This document shows positions 39,401-49,092 of a stretch of DNA of 64,000 nt, in pieces. The position numbers and the translations under genes are program-made. The notes beneath the pieces were generated by a model that worked only from the letters and a program-made list of their open reading frames with translations, was not told where the DNA came from and ran no database searches. Source of the stretch: Bretschneidera sinensis (taxonomy: Eukaryota; Streptophyta; Magnoliopsida; Brassicales; Akaniaceae); assembly GCA_023935145.1 (NCBI GenBank), contig CM043698.1, positions 145,705,125-145,769,124 on the forward strand. Direction: 5' to 3'. The number at the start of each line of letters is the position of its first letter. Position 1 is the stretch's first letter.

Positions 39401-39583
39401 AATAAAGAAAAAAAGGAGAAAATATTTATCAAAATTAAAGCGGCATAAAATAAAAATACTTATAAAGATTCAAACGAAGAACAAAAAATAGAGGAACACA
39501 TATACAATACCGGGATAATATGCGAAATTAGAAGCACATTCGAGTAACTGAGTTGCATCGTCCATTGCGTATTCGTCGTCCAT
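10640..39583 (-). CDS. PSMD5: PSMD5-like 26S proteasome assembly chaperone (ARM/HEAT repeat), 17 exons
   Basis: PSMD5 (S5b, yeast Hsm3) is a helical-repeat chaperone that helps assemble the proteasome base by holding an Rpt ATPase. The exons, read on the minus strand, are: 39583-39511, 39387-39324, 38025-37917, 36147-36085, 31214-31111, 29391-29325, 29207-29136, 29029-28868, 28004-27931, 27794-27724, 26058-25951, 15240-15143, 13943-13806, 13411-13364, 12499-12385, 11181-11084 and 10726-10640. They total 1551 nt (516 residues), with GT-AG at every junction, consistent phases and no internal stop. Family marks are [42 protein letters not shown] and [14 protein letters not shown] near the C-terminus, matching the PW and GPY blocks of PSMD5. 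Length agrees with the roughly 500-residue family. The start is the first of two nearby ATGs (MDDEYAMDD). Intron 11 alone is 10.7 kb and is filled with LINE insertions. A ~402-bp tandem repeat begins about 220 bp upstream of the ATG. Confidence 0.86.
14026..14152 (-). mobile_element. LINE 3'-end fragment in intron 13/12 of the PSMD5-like gene
   Basis: The sequence starts with a T-run and ATAAGTAAAGAG, followed by GCACCAGAGGGTGCAAC. This is the shared 3'-terminal signature of the minus-oriented LINEs in this window. Imperfect flanking repeats TTCTGCAGAATA and TTCTGCGGAGTA look like an old target duplication. It is strongly 5'-truncated and non-coding. Confidence 0.6.
14592..14614. repeat. (TC)n microsatellite
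   Basis: About eleven TC units lie in the intron between exons 12 and 13 of the PSMD5-like gene. No other function is visible. Confidence 0.85.
15441..16128 (+). mobile_element. LINE 3' fragment, plus strand, with internal duplications
   Basis: The residues [20 protein letters not shown] match the zinc-binding (zf-RVT) region that follows the reverse transcriptase in plant L1 elements. They are followed by [10 protein letters not shown] and a 3' UTR ending GTGCCCTTGAAATACAATG...TTATCAAAAGAAAA. Two local duplications are present: TTGGAACxAAAGGAATATGA occurs twice (about 15788 and 15826), and a block of about 88 bp starting TTTGATGGTGAGG recurs at 15851 and 15939. Frames are broken, so it is a fossil. 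It is the first of a pile of insertions in intron 11. Confidence 0.75.
16279..22834 (-). mobile_element. Older L1-type LINE (minus), split by a nested copy
   Basis: Read on the minus strand, 22834 to 20569 and then 17611 to 16279 form one element. First comes an AP-endonuclease-like part (22833-22297, containing GGDFNIV and SRIDRFL). Then the linker and first RT motifs (22114-21426) follow, then the RT FVDD motif near 20890 and a block with [13 protein letters not shown] (20859-20600). The zf-RVT region and 3' UTR occupy 17320-16279. The reading frame has many stops. The gap at 20568-17612 is a younger LINE flanked by a 13-bp target duplication. The 5' end abuts another LINE in opposite orientation. 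It is an inactive fossil within intron 11 of the PSMD5-like gene. Confidence 0.82.
17612..20568 (-). mobile_element. Nested 5'-truncated L1-type LINE with 13-bp TSD
   Basis: The flanks are a perfect direct repeat TTTACCTCCTTTC at 17599-17611 and 20569-20581. On the minus strand the element starts in the region before the RT ([19 protein letters not shown]). It then runs through the RT blocks (20251-19048, with [10 protein letters not shown] and [13 protein letters not shown]) and 19026-18664 ([20 protein letters not shown]). It ends with the zf-RVT region (18560-17789) and a poly(T)/GATAAGTAAAG end, which is the A-tail in element orientation. It lacks the endonuclease (5' truncation). Frames are broken in several places. 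Confidence 0.88.
23877..24294 (+). repeat. Tandem duplication, 2 x 209 bp, in LINE sequence
   Basis: The block beginning GATTAGTTCTTGTAGGGC at 23877 recurs at 24086, with only a few differences over 209 bp. It covers the region between the RT and zf-RVT domains of the plus LINE. It shifts the frame. Confidence 0.85.
24828..25528 (-). mobile_element. Nested LINE 3' fragment with 19-bp TSD
   Basis: A perfect direct repeat CTAATTGCTTTGAGTTTTT flanks it (24809-24827 and 25529-25547). On the minus strand it encodes the end of the zf-RVT domain ([39 protein letters not shown]) and a 3' UTR. The T-rich start is the A-tail in element orientation. It interrupts the plus-strand LINE just before that element's 3' end. 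Confidence 0.9.
27033..27083 (+). promoter_or_regulatory. Possible snRNA-type promoter (USE plus TATA) inside an intron
   Basis: ATCCCACATCG at 27033-27043 matches the plant snRNA upstream sequence element RTCCCACATCG exactly. TATAAAT lies at 27077-27083, leaving 33 bp between them. That spacing is the one known for RNA polymerase II snRNA genes, whereas polymerase III genes use about 23-24. It lies on the strand opposite to the PSMD5-like gene. I could not recognise U1, U2, U4 or U5 sequence after the expected start near 27110, so the product, if any, is unknown. It sits within a repeat-like segment (about 26850-27420) rich in GAGCTCAAGC-type phrases. Confidence 0.4.
28181..28268 (+). mobile_element. 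Very short LINE 3' end, plus strand, with 18-bp TSD
   Basis: Only the last part of a LINE 3' UTR is present (GGGTGGCACCCGCTTGGTGC, then TTATCAAAAA). It is flanked by AAAAAGTTTTCACCAATG on both sides (28163-28180 and 28269-28286). It illustrates extreme 5' truncation. Confidence 0.85.
29783..29820. repeat. T19-G19 homopolymer pair
   Basis: Nineteen T are followed directly by nineteen G, in the intron between exons 5 and 6 of the PSMD5-like gene. The G-run could form a quadruplex. The exact length is probably unreliable in an assembly. Confidence 0.85.
30403..30449. repeat. C32-A-C7-A7 homopolymer tract
   Basis: Thirty-two C, one A, seven C and seven A follow each other. The tract is a reverse-complement counterpart of the T-G tract 600 bp away in the same intron. 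Confidence 0.85.
32615..32630 (-). mobile_element. 16-bp LINE-tail micro-insertion with 15-bp TSD
   Basis: GTTTTTTTATAAGTAT is flanked by a perfect direct repeat GGTTTAAGCCTAACT (32600-32614 and 32631-32645). The insert equals the 3' terminus of the minus-oriented LINEs here (T-run then ATAAGTA). It therefore appears to be a target-primed insertion that aborted after copying only the 3' end. Confidence 0.8.
33146..34082 (-). mobile_element. LINE 3' fragment with 12-bp TSD
   Basis: TGGAGCCTTATT flanks the insert at 33134-33145 and 34083-34094. The minus strand carries zf-RVT-region residues ([38 protein letters not shown]) and the [16 protein letters not shown] block in shifted frames. It ends with the 3' UTR signature and A-tail. 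It is a fossil in intron 4 of the PSMD5-like gene. Confidence 0.87.
34616..34875 (-). mobile_element. LINE 3' fragment, about 260 bp
   Basis: The minus strand reads [20 protein letters not shown] followed by the LINE 3' UTR. AAAATATAT is found at both ends (34607-34615 and 34876-34884), a plausible but low-complexity target duplication. Confidence 0.75.
36487..36871 (-). mobile_element. Chimeric insertion: LINE 3' end plus 243 bp of non-LINE DNA
   Basis: The first 142 bp (36487-36628) are LINE 3' sequence in minus orientation, nearly identical to 34620-34755. At GAGGGT the homology stops, and 243 bp of unrelated, more GC-rich sequence follows. Both parts lie together between a 34-bp direct repeat with two mismatches (36453-36486 and 36872-36905, starting AAAAAGGAAAATAAAAATAT). 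The whole unit therefore entered as one event. The style of the extra piece reminds me of plant mitochondrial DNA, but that is a guess. Confidence 0.65.
38267..38500. mobile_element. Possible DNA-transposon/MITE fragment
   Basis: CAGGGGCGGAGCTA is a terminal phrase commonly seen on small plant DNA transposons. A matching inverted end is not clear, since only GGCTCTCC near 38453 is weakly similar. No TSD was found. Confidence 0.3.
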
Positions 39584-39800
39584 AGCTTACTTGCACTGAA
39601 AGTTGAAACTGTGAAAAGAGAGTAAGAAAGCGAGCGGGTGATAAACAACAGATATTCTGGAGAAAGAGGGGTTAAATAGCCCGTGGCAAATGCTCAGGTT
39701 CGTGTCGGTTTGGAACTTAGCGACTCATTTTCAATTTCAGTGTACTCTTTCCTCCTTTCTTTTCTCCTTTTATTTTTTCCTTTCGAGGGACACTTTTTTC

Positions 39801-41595
39801 TACATAATGAAACAACACTTCATTTCTTGTACGTTACTGTCTAACAGCGTCACTTTATATCTTTCTTTGTTCAACTTCCAAGAAATCACATAAACGAGCA
39901 TTAACTACATTAAAACAAATATCAACGAGAAATAGGAAAGTAGAAATGCCATAACTGACTTTTAAGACCATGAACCGAAAAATTAAACAAAATGAGAGTA
40001 TTGTTTTTTTAGAGAAATGAAGCAGAGACTAAATTTTTAGGTGCTCTCAAACCAATTCACTTGGTGATATTTATAGGTGTTGTACAAATTTGAAATAAAT
40101 AAATATTATGCTGTAAAAATTGTGGTTAATAGCACTTAGATTCTAAATTTTGTTTTTTTTTGTTTTCCAATGCCAAATTTTAAAACGGCTAGAAACGGAA
40201 ACTACGTAATGAAACATCACTTAATTTCTTGTAAGTTACTGTCTAACAACGTCACTTTATATCTTTCTTTGTTCAACTTCCAAGAAATCACATGACCGAG
40301 CATTAACTACATTAAAACAAATATCAAAGAGAAATAGGAAAGTGGAAATGCCATAATTGACTTTTAAGACCATGAACCGAAAAATTAAACAAAGTGAGAG
40401 TATTGTTTTTTAAGAGAAATGAAGCAAGACTAAATTTTTAGGTGCTCTTAAACCACTACACTTGGTGATATTTATAGGTATTGTACAAATTTGAAATAAA
40501 TAATTATTGTGCTGTAAAAACCGTGGTTAATAGCACTTAGATTCTAAATTTTTGTTTTTTTTTTGTTTTCCAACGCCAAATTTTAAAACGGCTAAAAATG
40601 GAAACTACGTAATGAAACAACACTTAATTTCTTGTACGTTACTGTCTAAGAGCGTCACTTTATATCTTTCTTAGTTCAACTTCCAAGGAATCACATGACC
40701 AAGCATTAACTACATTAAAACAAATATCAAAGAGAAATAGGAAAGTGGAAAGTAGAAATGCCATAATTGACTTTTAAGACCATGAATCGAAAAATTAAAG
40801 AAAATGAGAGTATTGTTTTTTTAGAGGAATGAAGCAAAGACTAAATTTTTCGGTGTTCTCAAACCACTACACTTGGTGATATTTACAGGTGTTGTACAAA
40901 TTTGAAATAAATAATTATTGTGCTATAAAAACTGTGGTTAATAGCACTTAGATTCTAAATTTTTTTTTTGCTTCCCAACGCCAAATTTTAAAACGGCTAG
41001 AAACGGAAACTACGTAATGAAACAGCACTTAATTTCTTGTACGTTCCTATCTAGCAGCATCACTTTATATCTTTCTTTGTTCAACTTCCAAGAAATCACA
41101 TAACTGAGCATTAACTACATCAAAACAAATATCAAAGAGAAATAAGAAAGTGGAAATGCCATAGTTGACTTTTAAGACCATGAATCGAAAAATTAAAGAA
41201 TGTGAGAGTATTGTTTTTTTTAGAGAAATGAAGCAAAGACTAAATTTTTTGGTGCTCTCAAACCACTACACTTGGTGATATTTATAGGTGTTGAACAAAT
41301 TTGAAATAAATAATTATTGTGCTGTAAAAACTGTGGTTAATAGTACTTAGATTCTGAATTTTTTTTTCGTTTTCCAACGCCAAATTTTAAAACGGCTAGA
41401 AACGGAAACTACATAATGAAACAACACTTAATTTCTTGTATGTTACTGTCTAGCAGCGTCACTTTATATCTTTCTTTGTTAAACTTCCAAGAAATCACAT
41501 GACTGAGCATTAACTACACTAAAACAAATATCGAAGAGAAATAGGGAAGTGGAAATGCCATAATTGACTTTTAAGACCATGAACCGAAAAATTAC
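39801..41595. repeat. About 4.5 tandem copies of a ~402-bp repeat
   Basis: Copies start at about 39801, 40203, 40606, 41011 and 41410 (periods 402, 403, 405 and 399) at the phrase TACGTAATGAAACA. The last copy stops near 41595 after ATGAACCGAAAAATTA. Copies differ by scattered substitutions and by the length of a T-run. The unit has no long open frame. The array starts about 220 bp upstream of the ATG of the PSMD5-like gene, so it occupies that gene's distal promoter. Confidence 0.9.
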
Positions 41596-41741
41596 AACTA
41601 GATATCCATTATTAAAACCGAAAAGTTAAAGATAGGATATAAAAACCGAAAAATCAATGGAGCATCAATCGATAATTTTTTTTATGACAGATTTTGACAG
41701 TTTTTCAACAATCCCCACATGATTCAAAATTTAAAGAGGAA

Positions 41742-42612
41742 TGTTGGGAAACCACCCTCAATGATCCCAGGAGGTGATCTTCCAAACATCCAAGTTTAGA
41801 ATGACTTGTAATGAAATGAAACAGCAAACGAAAGCAAGAAAGAACACAAGCAATTTGTTATCGAGGTTCGACAATGTGCCTACGTCCCCGTGAGCTCCTT
41901 CGAGCCCTCTGCACTATCTTATCAATGAAGTTCTTTACAATCAGCAACACCTCTCTAAGAACTCACTGGTTCTTGAAGAACAAAAGAAGAAGATGTAAAA
42001 GAAAATGACAAAATCTAACCCTGGAATTTTCCTAAGAAAATTCCTCTTACAACCCTTGAATCCCCTTTCTATTCGACTCTCTCTTTCTAAATAACCTGCC
42101 TTTACAATGAGACTCTCCTGTTTTGTGTTTTTGCACTCTTACAATTGATCTCACTTTCAATCACAAGTTTTCACATTACATTTAGATTGAAGCTAGGTGA
42201 CCCTTTATATAGTGTACCAACTTCTTGTCCAATCTTGAGGGTCAATATCCACCCTTAGATCTTGATGACCAATCAACCATAGCCCTCAATCAATTCTAAG
42301 TGATCCTGTGTGTTTTGATCATGCTTCATGCATCATTTAAAATGCTTAAACAAAAGCATCAGGTGTGCCTCATGCTGAGGCTTGGTGCTTCGTGCTGAGG
42401 CTTGGATCAGGTTAGGCCGCGGCGCGGACTAGGGCACCCTCTTCATCCTTTCTGGTCGCTGTGGCGTGGGGAAGGCTGGGCCACAGCGTACACCTCCTCC
42501 AGGACTACTCCTTTGCTGGACGCCGCACCTTGGAATGAGCTAGGCCGCGGTGCACACTGGTGTGCACTTAATGCTGATCTTTCTTTATTTAAACCTTAAA
42601 CAAACACCAACA
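41742..42612 (-). repeat. 3' LTR of the copia element (left)
   Basis: The LTR starts TGTTGGGAAACC and ends CAAACACCAACA. It contains a TATA-like ACTATATAAAG on the minus strand near 42210. A strikingly GC-rich block (GGCCGCGGCGCGGAC, about 42414-42560) stands out in AT-rich surroundings. Confidence 0.88.
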
Positions 42613-42789
42613 ATCTCTACTTTTGTCTAAGCGTTTAAACCTGAATCCATTGTGCAGAGAACTCGAGATCCAAATTCATCTTGAGTCACCATATTAATCG
42701 ACTATAATCCTAAGAAGTTCAAGACAATGATTGAACTTTCTTAGAGATTGAACTTTAGTACCTAAATCCGTAGGGTTTTCTTCCGTAGC

Positions 42790-45700
42790 CACCTTGTCCA
42801 CATGAATGCATCATTTCGTAACATTTTCCCTAACGAAATGGTACTTAACATCCATATGCTTTGTCATCTCATGGAACACCGGATTCTTGCATAAATGCAA
42901 TGCACTTTGGTTATCCGAATACACCATAACCTGCTCTTTTAGTACCTTTAACTCTTCCAGCAACCCTTTGCACCACATAGCCTCCTTGATGCCTTCCATA
43001 GCCGCTATGTACTTAGCCTCGGTTGTTGAGAGTGTTACCACCGGCTGCAACTGAGCCTTCCAACTTACACAATATCCGTTTAAGTTGAATAAGTAAAAGG
43101 TAATCGATCTTCTTTTATCCTGGTCAGCTCTATAGTCTGAATCCACATAACCTTCAAGATAGATGGGCTTACCCCTCTTCTCATAAACCAGCCCCACTTC
43201 TGGGCTTCCCTTCAAGTACCTTAGCAACCACTTCATCCCAAGCCAATGCTCCTTTCTGGGATTACTCATAAACCTGCTGAGAACACTTATTGCATGAGCA
43301 ATGTTAGTTCTAGTGCTTACCATCATGAACATGACTGATCCAACAGCACTAGAGTAGGAGACCTTTTCCATTTCCTTCTTCTCCTCATTCAATCTTGGAC
43401 ATTGATCGCTGAAGAACTTGAAATGACCAGCAAAGGGAACCTTCACTGGTTTGCTATCTTCTATAGAGAACTTAGATATCATTTTCTCTATATAGGAAGT
43501 TTGAGAGATCTTCAATCTGTTTCTCTCCCTTTTCCGGATGATGCACATCCCAAGGATCTTCTGTGCATGGCCAAGATCCTTCATCTCAAACTCCTCATTG
43601 AGTTGAGTCTTCAATTTTCTTATCCTCTCCATGCTGTTCGCAACCAGCAACATATCATCAACATAGATGAGGATGATCACCACTTTTTCCACCTTGTGCC
43701 CCTTGTAATACAAGTATGAATCATAGTAGCTCCTCATGAAACCCAAACTAGTTACAAAGGAATCAAACCTCTTGTTCCATTACCGAGGTGATTGCTTCAG
43801 GCCATATAGAGATTTATTCAATTGGCACACCAAATCTCTCTGTCTTCCTTCTTCATAACCTTCGGGTTACCTCATGTAGATGGTCTCATTAAGCTCTCCA
43901 TGTAAGAACGCTGTCTTCACATCCATTTATTCAATTTCCCAATTGCATTTGACCATCATTGCTAGCACTATCCTTATTGTATTGTATTTCACAATCAGTG
44001 AGAATATTTCGACGAAATCTATGCCTTCTCTTTGTGTGAACCCCTTTTCCACCAGCCTAGCTTTATACCCGACTTTATACCCTGGATTGTTCCTTTTTTT
44101 GATCTTGTAGATCCATCTACAATCCATAACTCTCTGTTTTTCTGGTTTGGGCACCAATTCCCAAGAGTTGTTCTTCCTCAAAAAATCTATATCTTCCTCC
44201 ATAGCCAGCTGCTACTTTGACGACTCCTTACATTCCATAGCATCCATGTAAGTTTTTTGTTCAACCCCTCATTCTCTCCAAGGAGCTGCTACACTAGCAC
44301 CAGTAAAACCATATCTTAAAGGTGGTCTAATAACCCTCCTTTCCCGATCCCTTGTGAGCTGATAGTCATTATGACTTCCTACATCATCCCCTTCCAGTTC
44401 AGCCTCCTCTTGAATATCCTGAACTTGGCCTTCATCAATGAGCTCTACTTAGTCCGAACCCACTTACCTTCCTTACTCTACCTGAACTAAATTCTCATTG
44501 ATGCTATACTTCATAAATTCCAGACTGGTTTGCTCACTATCCCCTGCAGGGTTAGTTTTCTATAAGTAAGAAAATAAAAATTCATTAAAAATAACATCCC
44601 TACTTATTATGAGTTTCATTCCTTTTGGTTATAAGGACCACAACCTATATCCCTTAACCCCATCACCATACCCTAGAAACACACATTTTCTAGACCTTGG
44701 GCTAAGTTTATCATCCTTTTAATGTGCATATGCAGCACATCCAAAAGTCCTAAGGTAGTTCAACTCAGGGGGTTTTCCACTCCACATCTCCATTGGAGTC
44801 TTAAGGACTAAAGCCCTAGAGGGTGATCTATTAACCAAATTTGCAGCTGTAGCCACAGCTTCTCCCCAAAAATATTTTGGTAAACCGAACCCAATTAATA
44901 TGCACCTAACTTTTTCCATAAGAGTTCTATTCATCCTCTTAGCAACTCCATTTTGCTTATGAGTTTTCACAATCATTCTATGTCTTAAAATGTCATTTAA
45001 TTGACAGAATTTATCAAAATTCTTATTAAAAAATTCTAAGCCATTATTGATTCTTAACACCTTAACTACCCTGCTCGTTTGAGTCTCCAACAACTTTTTT
45101 CACACCATAAATTTATTCAAAGCATCCGATTTATTTTTAAGAAAATAAACCCAAACCATTCTTGAATAATCATCAATTAAAGACAGAAAGTAATGATTAC
45201 CTCCCTCTGTTGGTGTCCTTTCTGGTCCCCAAATATCTGCATAGGTGTATTCAAGAATCTCCTTAGAGTTGTGCACTCCAATGTTGAAGCTGACCCGATA
45301 TTGCTTCCCAATAATGCAACTCTCGCAGAAATCAAGTTTCTCTACTTTGTCGCCACCACCATCCTCGCTGAGAACTTGCAACCCCTTTTCACTCATATGT
45401 CCCAAGTGATTGTGCCAAATTGCTGCCTTATCCATCTTAGCCATCAAGCTTGCTGCTTGATCCTTGATTTATGTCTCACCGATCATTTCATAAAGTCCGT
45501 CTTTGATTGCTGCTTTGATCACTATGAAAGATCCCTTAGTTACCTTGATATTTCTTTCTTCAGCTTTGTATGTATACCCTATGGAATCCAACTACCCCAA
45601 TAAGATCAAATTCCTCCTCAAATCCGGGAGATACCTTACATTTCGCAGTAGCCTTGTGACTCCATCCTCAACTGGATGTCTCTTATCCCCCTTACTTGGC

Positions 45701-45830
45701 AAGAAGTGTCGTTCCCCAAGAAAACCTTTGCATCGTTGATTTCCTTGAAATTCTTGAACCATTCTTTGTGAGGGCACATGTGCTAAGTGCACCCGGAATC
45801 CAAGATCTATTTCTCGCTGCCTTGCCTCCT
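42790..45830 (-). pseudogene. copia pol (protease, integrase, RT, RNase H), broken
   Basis: The pieces, in order on the minus strand, are listed here. Protease remnant: 45820-45592, LDSGC followed by stops. Zinc-binding head of integrase: 45447-45100, HNHLGHMSEKGLQVL and CESCIIGKQ. Integrase core: 45093-44719. One in-frame stop at 45100-45102 separates the last two. A degraded stretch follows (44718-44203), then the RT start (44202-43927, WELVPKPEKQRVMDCRWIYK). RT and RNase H occupy 43746-42811, with active site YVDDMLLVAN and later STTEAKYIAAMEG. Several stops and frameshifts make it inactive. Confidence 0.85.
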
Positions 45831-46736
45831 ACTCACATTTGAGCACACAACAAGAACATTATCTTGTTGTTCTCCTTTGGCAACCGAAGCCTCTCCATTG
45901 TTGGTATGACTTCTCCCTCTCTCATCCCATATCTTTTTCTTACAATCTTTCTTAAAGTGACCCTCCTTATTACAGTAGAAGCACATTTTTCCTCCAAATC
46001 TTGGTTTGGAATGTGCTCTCCCATGGCTCTGCCTTCTACCCTTTGATTTCTCCCTGTAGTTGCCATGGTTGCTACTGCCATTCTGAGTTGCTGGTCTTCC
46101 TCTAATGATCAACTTTTCTCCACTTGATGCTTCCCTCATCTTGGCTTTGAAATCATGAGCCCTTATAGGATTGATCAAAATTTCCTTGGTTAGTGTATCT
46201 TTTCCATACTCAATAGCATTAATCAAACTCTCAAAATAATCAAGAAGAGAATTTAATAACATAACAACCAATTGTTCATCCGGGAAAGTTATACTATAAC
46301 TAGCCAAATCTTGAACTAGTTTATTAAACACATCAAGATTATCTTGCAACTCTTTATTAGGATCTATTTTAAAAGCAAAGATTCTTTTAAGAAGATAAAT
46401 CTTGTTAGGAAGAGTTTTGGTAAGAAACAACTCATCTAGTTTCTTCCATATAACAGTAGGATCTTCTGAGTCTCTGCACTCCCTTTTGACATTATCTGAC
46501 ATGTGTAGGAAGAAGATACTATACACCATCTTCTTCATCTCAATCCGCTGGACCTCCGTGATACTTGCTGGAAAAACATCATTTTCTCCAAGAGCCAAGT
46601 CCACCTTTTGTTGCATAAGAACAGTCTCGATCTTCTGCTTCCGCAGGGAAAAATCTCCATTTCCATCAAACTTCTCAACAACGAAATTTGAACCCATCTT
46701 GCGGAGAAGATCCCTTGATTTATGCAGCACCCACAA
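45807..46736 (-). pseudogene. copia gag
   Basis: A 309-codon open frame encodes a UBN2/Copia-type Gag, starting probably at MGSNFVVEKFDGNGDF. It includes the conserved helical core (VIWKKLDELFL, LVVMLLNSLL) and a zinc knuckle CFYCNKEGHFKKDC of CX2CX4HX4C form near residue 255. The frame stops just before the protease, whose LDSGCT motif lies in adjoining sequence with stop codons. Gag is open, but the element as a whole cannot be expressed. Confidence 0.85.
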
Positions 46737-46921
46737 ATACTTTTCAACTTCTTCTAAACCTCAAGAACACGATCGAAGATTGATCTCAATACTGTTCTTG
46801 AATCACCCTCAAGAACACGATCCGATCGTGATCTTCACTCCGTTCTTGAATCACCCAAGAAGTTGACCTTTGATTCTTGGAGTCTTGCTCCGATACCCAG
46901 CTGTGCAAACTCTGATGCCAC

Positions 46922-47773
46922 TATTGGGAAACCACACTCAATGATCCCAGGAGGTAATATTCCAAATACCCAAGTCTAGAATGACTTGTAATAAAATGAA
47001 ATAATAAACGAAAGCAAGAAAGAACACAAGCAATTTATTATCGAGGTTCGGCAATATACCTACGTCCCCGTGAGCTTCTCCGAACCCTTTACACTATCTT
47101 ATCAATGGAGTTCTTTACAATCAGTAACACCTCTCTAAGAACTCACTGGTTCTTGAAGAACAAAAGAAGAAAAAGTAAAAGACAGTGACAAGAACTAACC
47201 TTGGAATTTTCCTAAAAAAATTCCCCTTACAAGCCCTTGAATCCCCTTTCTATTCTACTATCTCTTTCTAAACAACCAACTTTTACAATGAGACTCTCTT
47301 ATTTAGTGTCTTCACACTCTTACAATTGATTTCACTTTCAATCACAAGTTTTCACATTACATTTAGATTGAAGCTAGGTGACCCTTTATATAGTGCACCA
47401 ACTTCTTATCCAATCTTGAGGGTCAATATCCACCCTTAGATCTTGAGGACCAATCAACCATAGCCCTCAATCAATTTTAAGTGATCCTATGCATTTTGAT
47501 CATGCTTCGTGCATCATTTAAAATGCTGAAACAAAAGTATCAGGTGTGCCTCATGCTGAGGCTTGGATCAGGCTAGGCCGTGGCGCGGACCAGGGCACCC
47601 TCTTCATCCTTTCTGGGTGCCATGGCATGGGGTAAGCTGAGCCACAATGCACAACTCTTTCAGGATTCCTCATTTGCTGGGCGCCATACCTTGGAATGAG
47701 CTAAGCCATAGCGCACACTAGTGTGCAGTTGATTCTGATCTTTCTTTGTTTAAACCTTAGACAAACACCAACA
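46922..47773 (-). repeat. 5' LTR of the copia element (right)
   Basis: It aligns along its length with 41742-42612. Its outer end is ACAAACACCAACA and its inner end is TATTGGGAAACC, with TG mutated to TA. It would hold the promoter for minus-strand transcription. Confidence 0.88.
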
Positions 47774-47778
47774 AGGAA

Positions 47779-48189
47779 AAATAACTTGGGCCATGATGAA
47801 GTTAGAACAACGATGTCTTGTGGACTTGAATTAATACCTTGTGTAGAAAATATAATTTACAAATGATTAGTGACTTAATGTCTTGAACCAATCATTTTTT
47901 TTTATGTAAATATCAATTTTGCACATATACTTCATCTTCTCTCTAATGAGTTCTCAGTTTGGCACGTCCCGGCCATGCACCTTATTTAGATTTTCATAGG
48001 TGCTCTAGATAGTTTGCCCTACCTCTCATATAAGGCGACCATAACCTTCACAACCATATAGGTGAACCCATCAAGTGTGTACTACCACACACCACCAATA
48101 TAGGCTATGAGTTCATTAATAGTTTATTGCCCAACCTTACTATATTTGGCAGCAAACACTATCTACACCATAGGGAAGGACATGCAATA
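47779..48189. other. Unassigned flank of the oldest copia element
   Basis: No open frame with a recognisable domain occurs here. By position it should be the 3' untranslated region or LTR of the old minus-strand copia element, but I could not find its LTR ends. Confidence 0.4.
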
Positions 48190-49087
48190 TGAATAGTGTT
48201 TTCCTTAAGCTTCTCTATGATTGTTTTTGCCCATTAAACTTACTTCATGGGATCTCCATTAACATGAGTTGGGTCACAATCATAAAAAGTTCACTCTATG
48301 GGCTTCAGTCCTATTCCCCATCGATATTATGGACCAATTTTCTTAATAGCCCTTTTGTGAAAGAATCTGCTCAATTTCTCTTTAACCTCAAAAAATTAAT
48401 GGTTATCACCTCATTGCTTATAAGTTGTCTCACAATATTATGCCTTAATCGCATATGCCTTTGTTTCACATTATACACTTTATTCTTTGCTCGAGCAATA
48501 GCAACTTAAAAATCATAATGTAAAGAAACTGAAGGAACCGATTTAATCCATAAGGGAATGTCATTTAAGAGACTCCTCAACAACTCGACTTCTGTACCTG
48601 CCATTTCTAAAACAATGAATTCTGACTCCATTGTTGATCTTGTGGTGTAAGTTTGCTTGGAAGATTTCCATGATACGGCTCTTCCTTTAAAGTAAATACG
48701 TATCCACTGGTGCAGTTTGTCTCATCATTGTCAGATACCTAGTTTGCATCATAGTATCATTTAAGTACTACTGGATATCTTATAAAATGGAGTCTAAGAT
48801 TCATAGTCCCTTTCAAGTATTTCAACAATTGAGTTAGTGCATTCCAATTGCTATGATCAAGATTATGAGTATATCTAATTAATCTACTCACTATATAAGC
48901 AATATCAAGACCGATACGGTTCATAAGAAGTATCACACTACCAATAATCTTGACATACTCAGATTATGAGACAGAAATTTATTTATTCTTTTTCAAATAC
49001 GTACTGGGATCATAAGTAGTTCTTACAAAGTCACAATCAAAATGATTAAATTTTTTAAGTATTTTCTCAATGTAGTGAGATTGTGTC
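48190..49087 (-). pseudogene. Oldest copia element, piece 3: RT end and RNase H
   Basis: The minus strand reads LTQSHYIEKILKKFNHFDC at the upper end. It continues with SDNDETNCTSGYVF, RAVSWKSSKQ and STMESEFI, which are the RNase H blocks. It ends with RHMRLRHNIVRQL and ADSFTKGLLR, the usual copia C-terminus. Frames are shifted. Joined in order with 51286-50323 and 63620-61564 it forms one element; the breaks are explained by two later insertions. Confidence 0.78.
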
Positions 49088-49092
49088 AAAGT

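Larger units (their letters stand above)
41742..47773 (-). mobile_element. Complete but decayed Ty1/copia LTR retrotransposon
   Basis: Two LTRs (41742-42612 and 46922-47773) flank a gag-pol region on the minus strand. The target duplication AGGAA is at 41737-41741 and 47774-47778. Next to the right LTR, the minus strand reads TGGCATCAGAGTTT, a mutated initiator-Met tRNA primer site (normally TGGTATCAGAGC). The order is gag, protease, integrase, RT, RNase H, so it is a copia element, probably of the Tork/Tnt1 type. The LTRs differ by many substitutions and by a short duplication (GAGGCTTGGTGCTTCGTGCT) present only in the left one, so it is far older than the Sirevirus-like element. Confidence 0.9.

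Noticed and set aside
46402..46866. 154-codon plus-strand open frame
   Set aside because: It is antisense to copia gag and the primer-site region; no recognisable domain.
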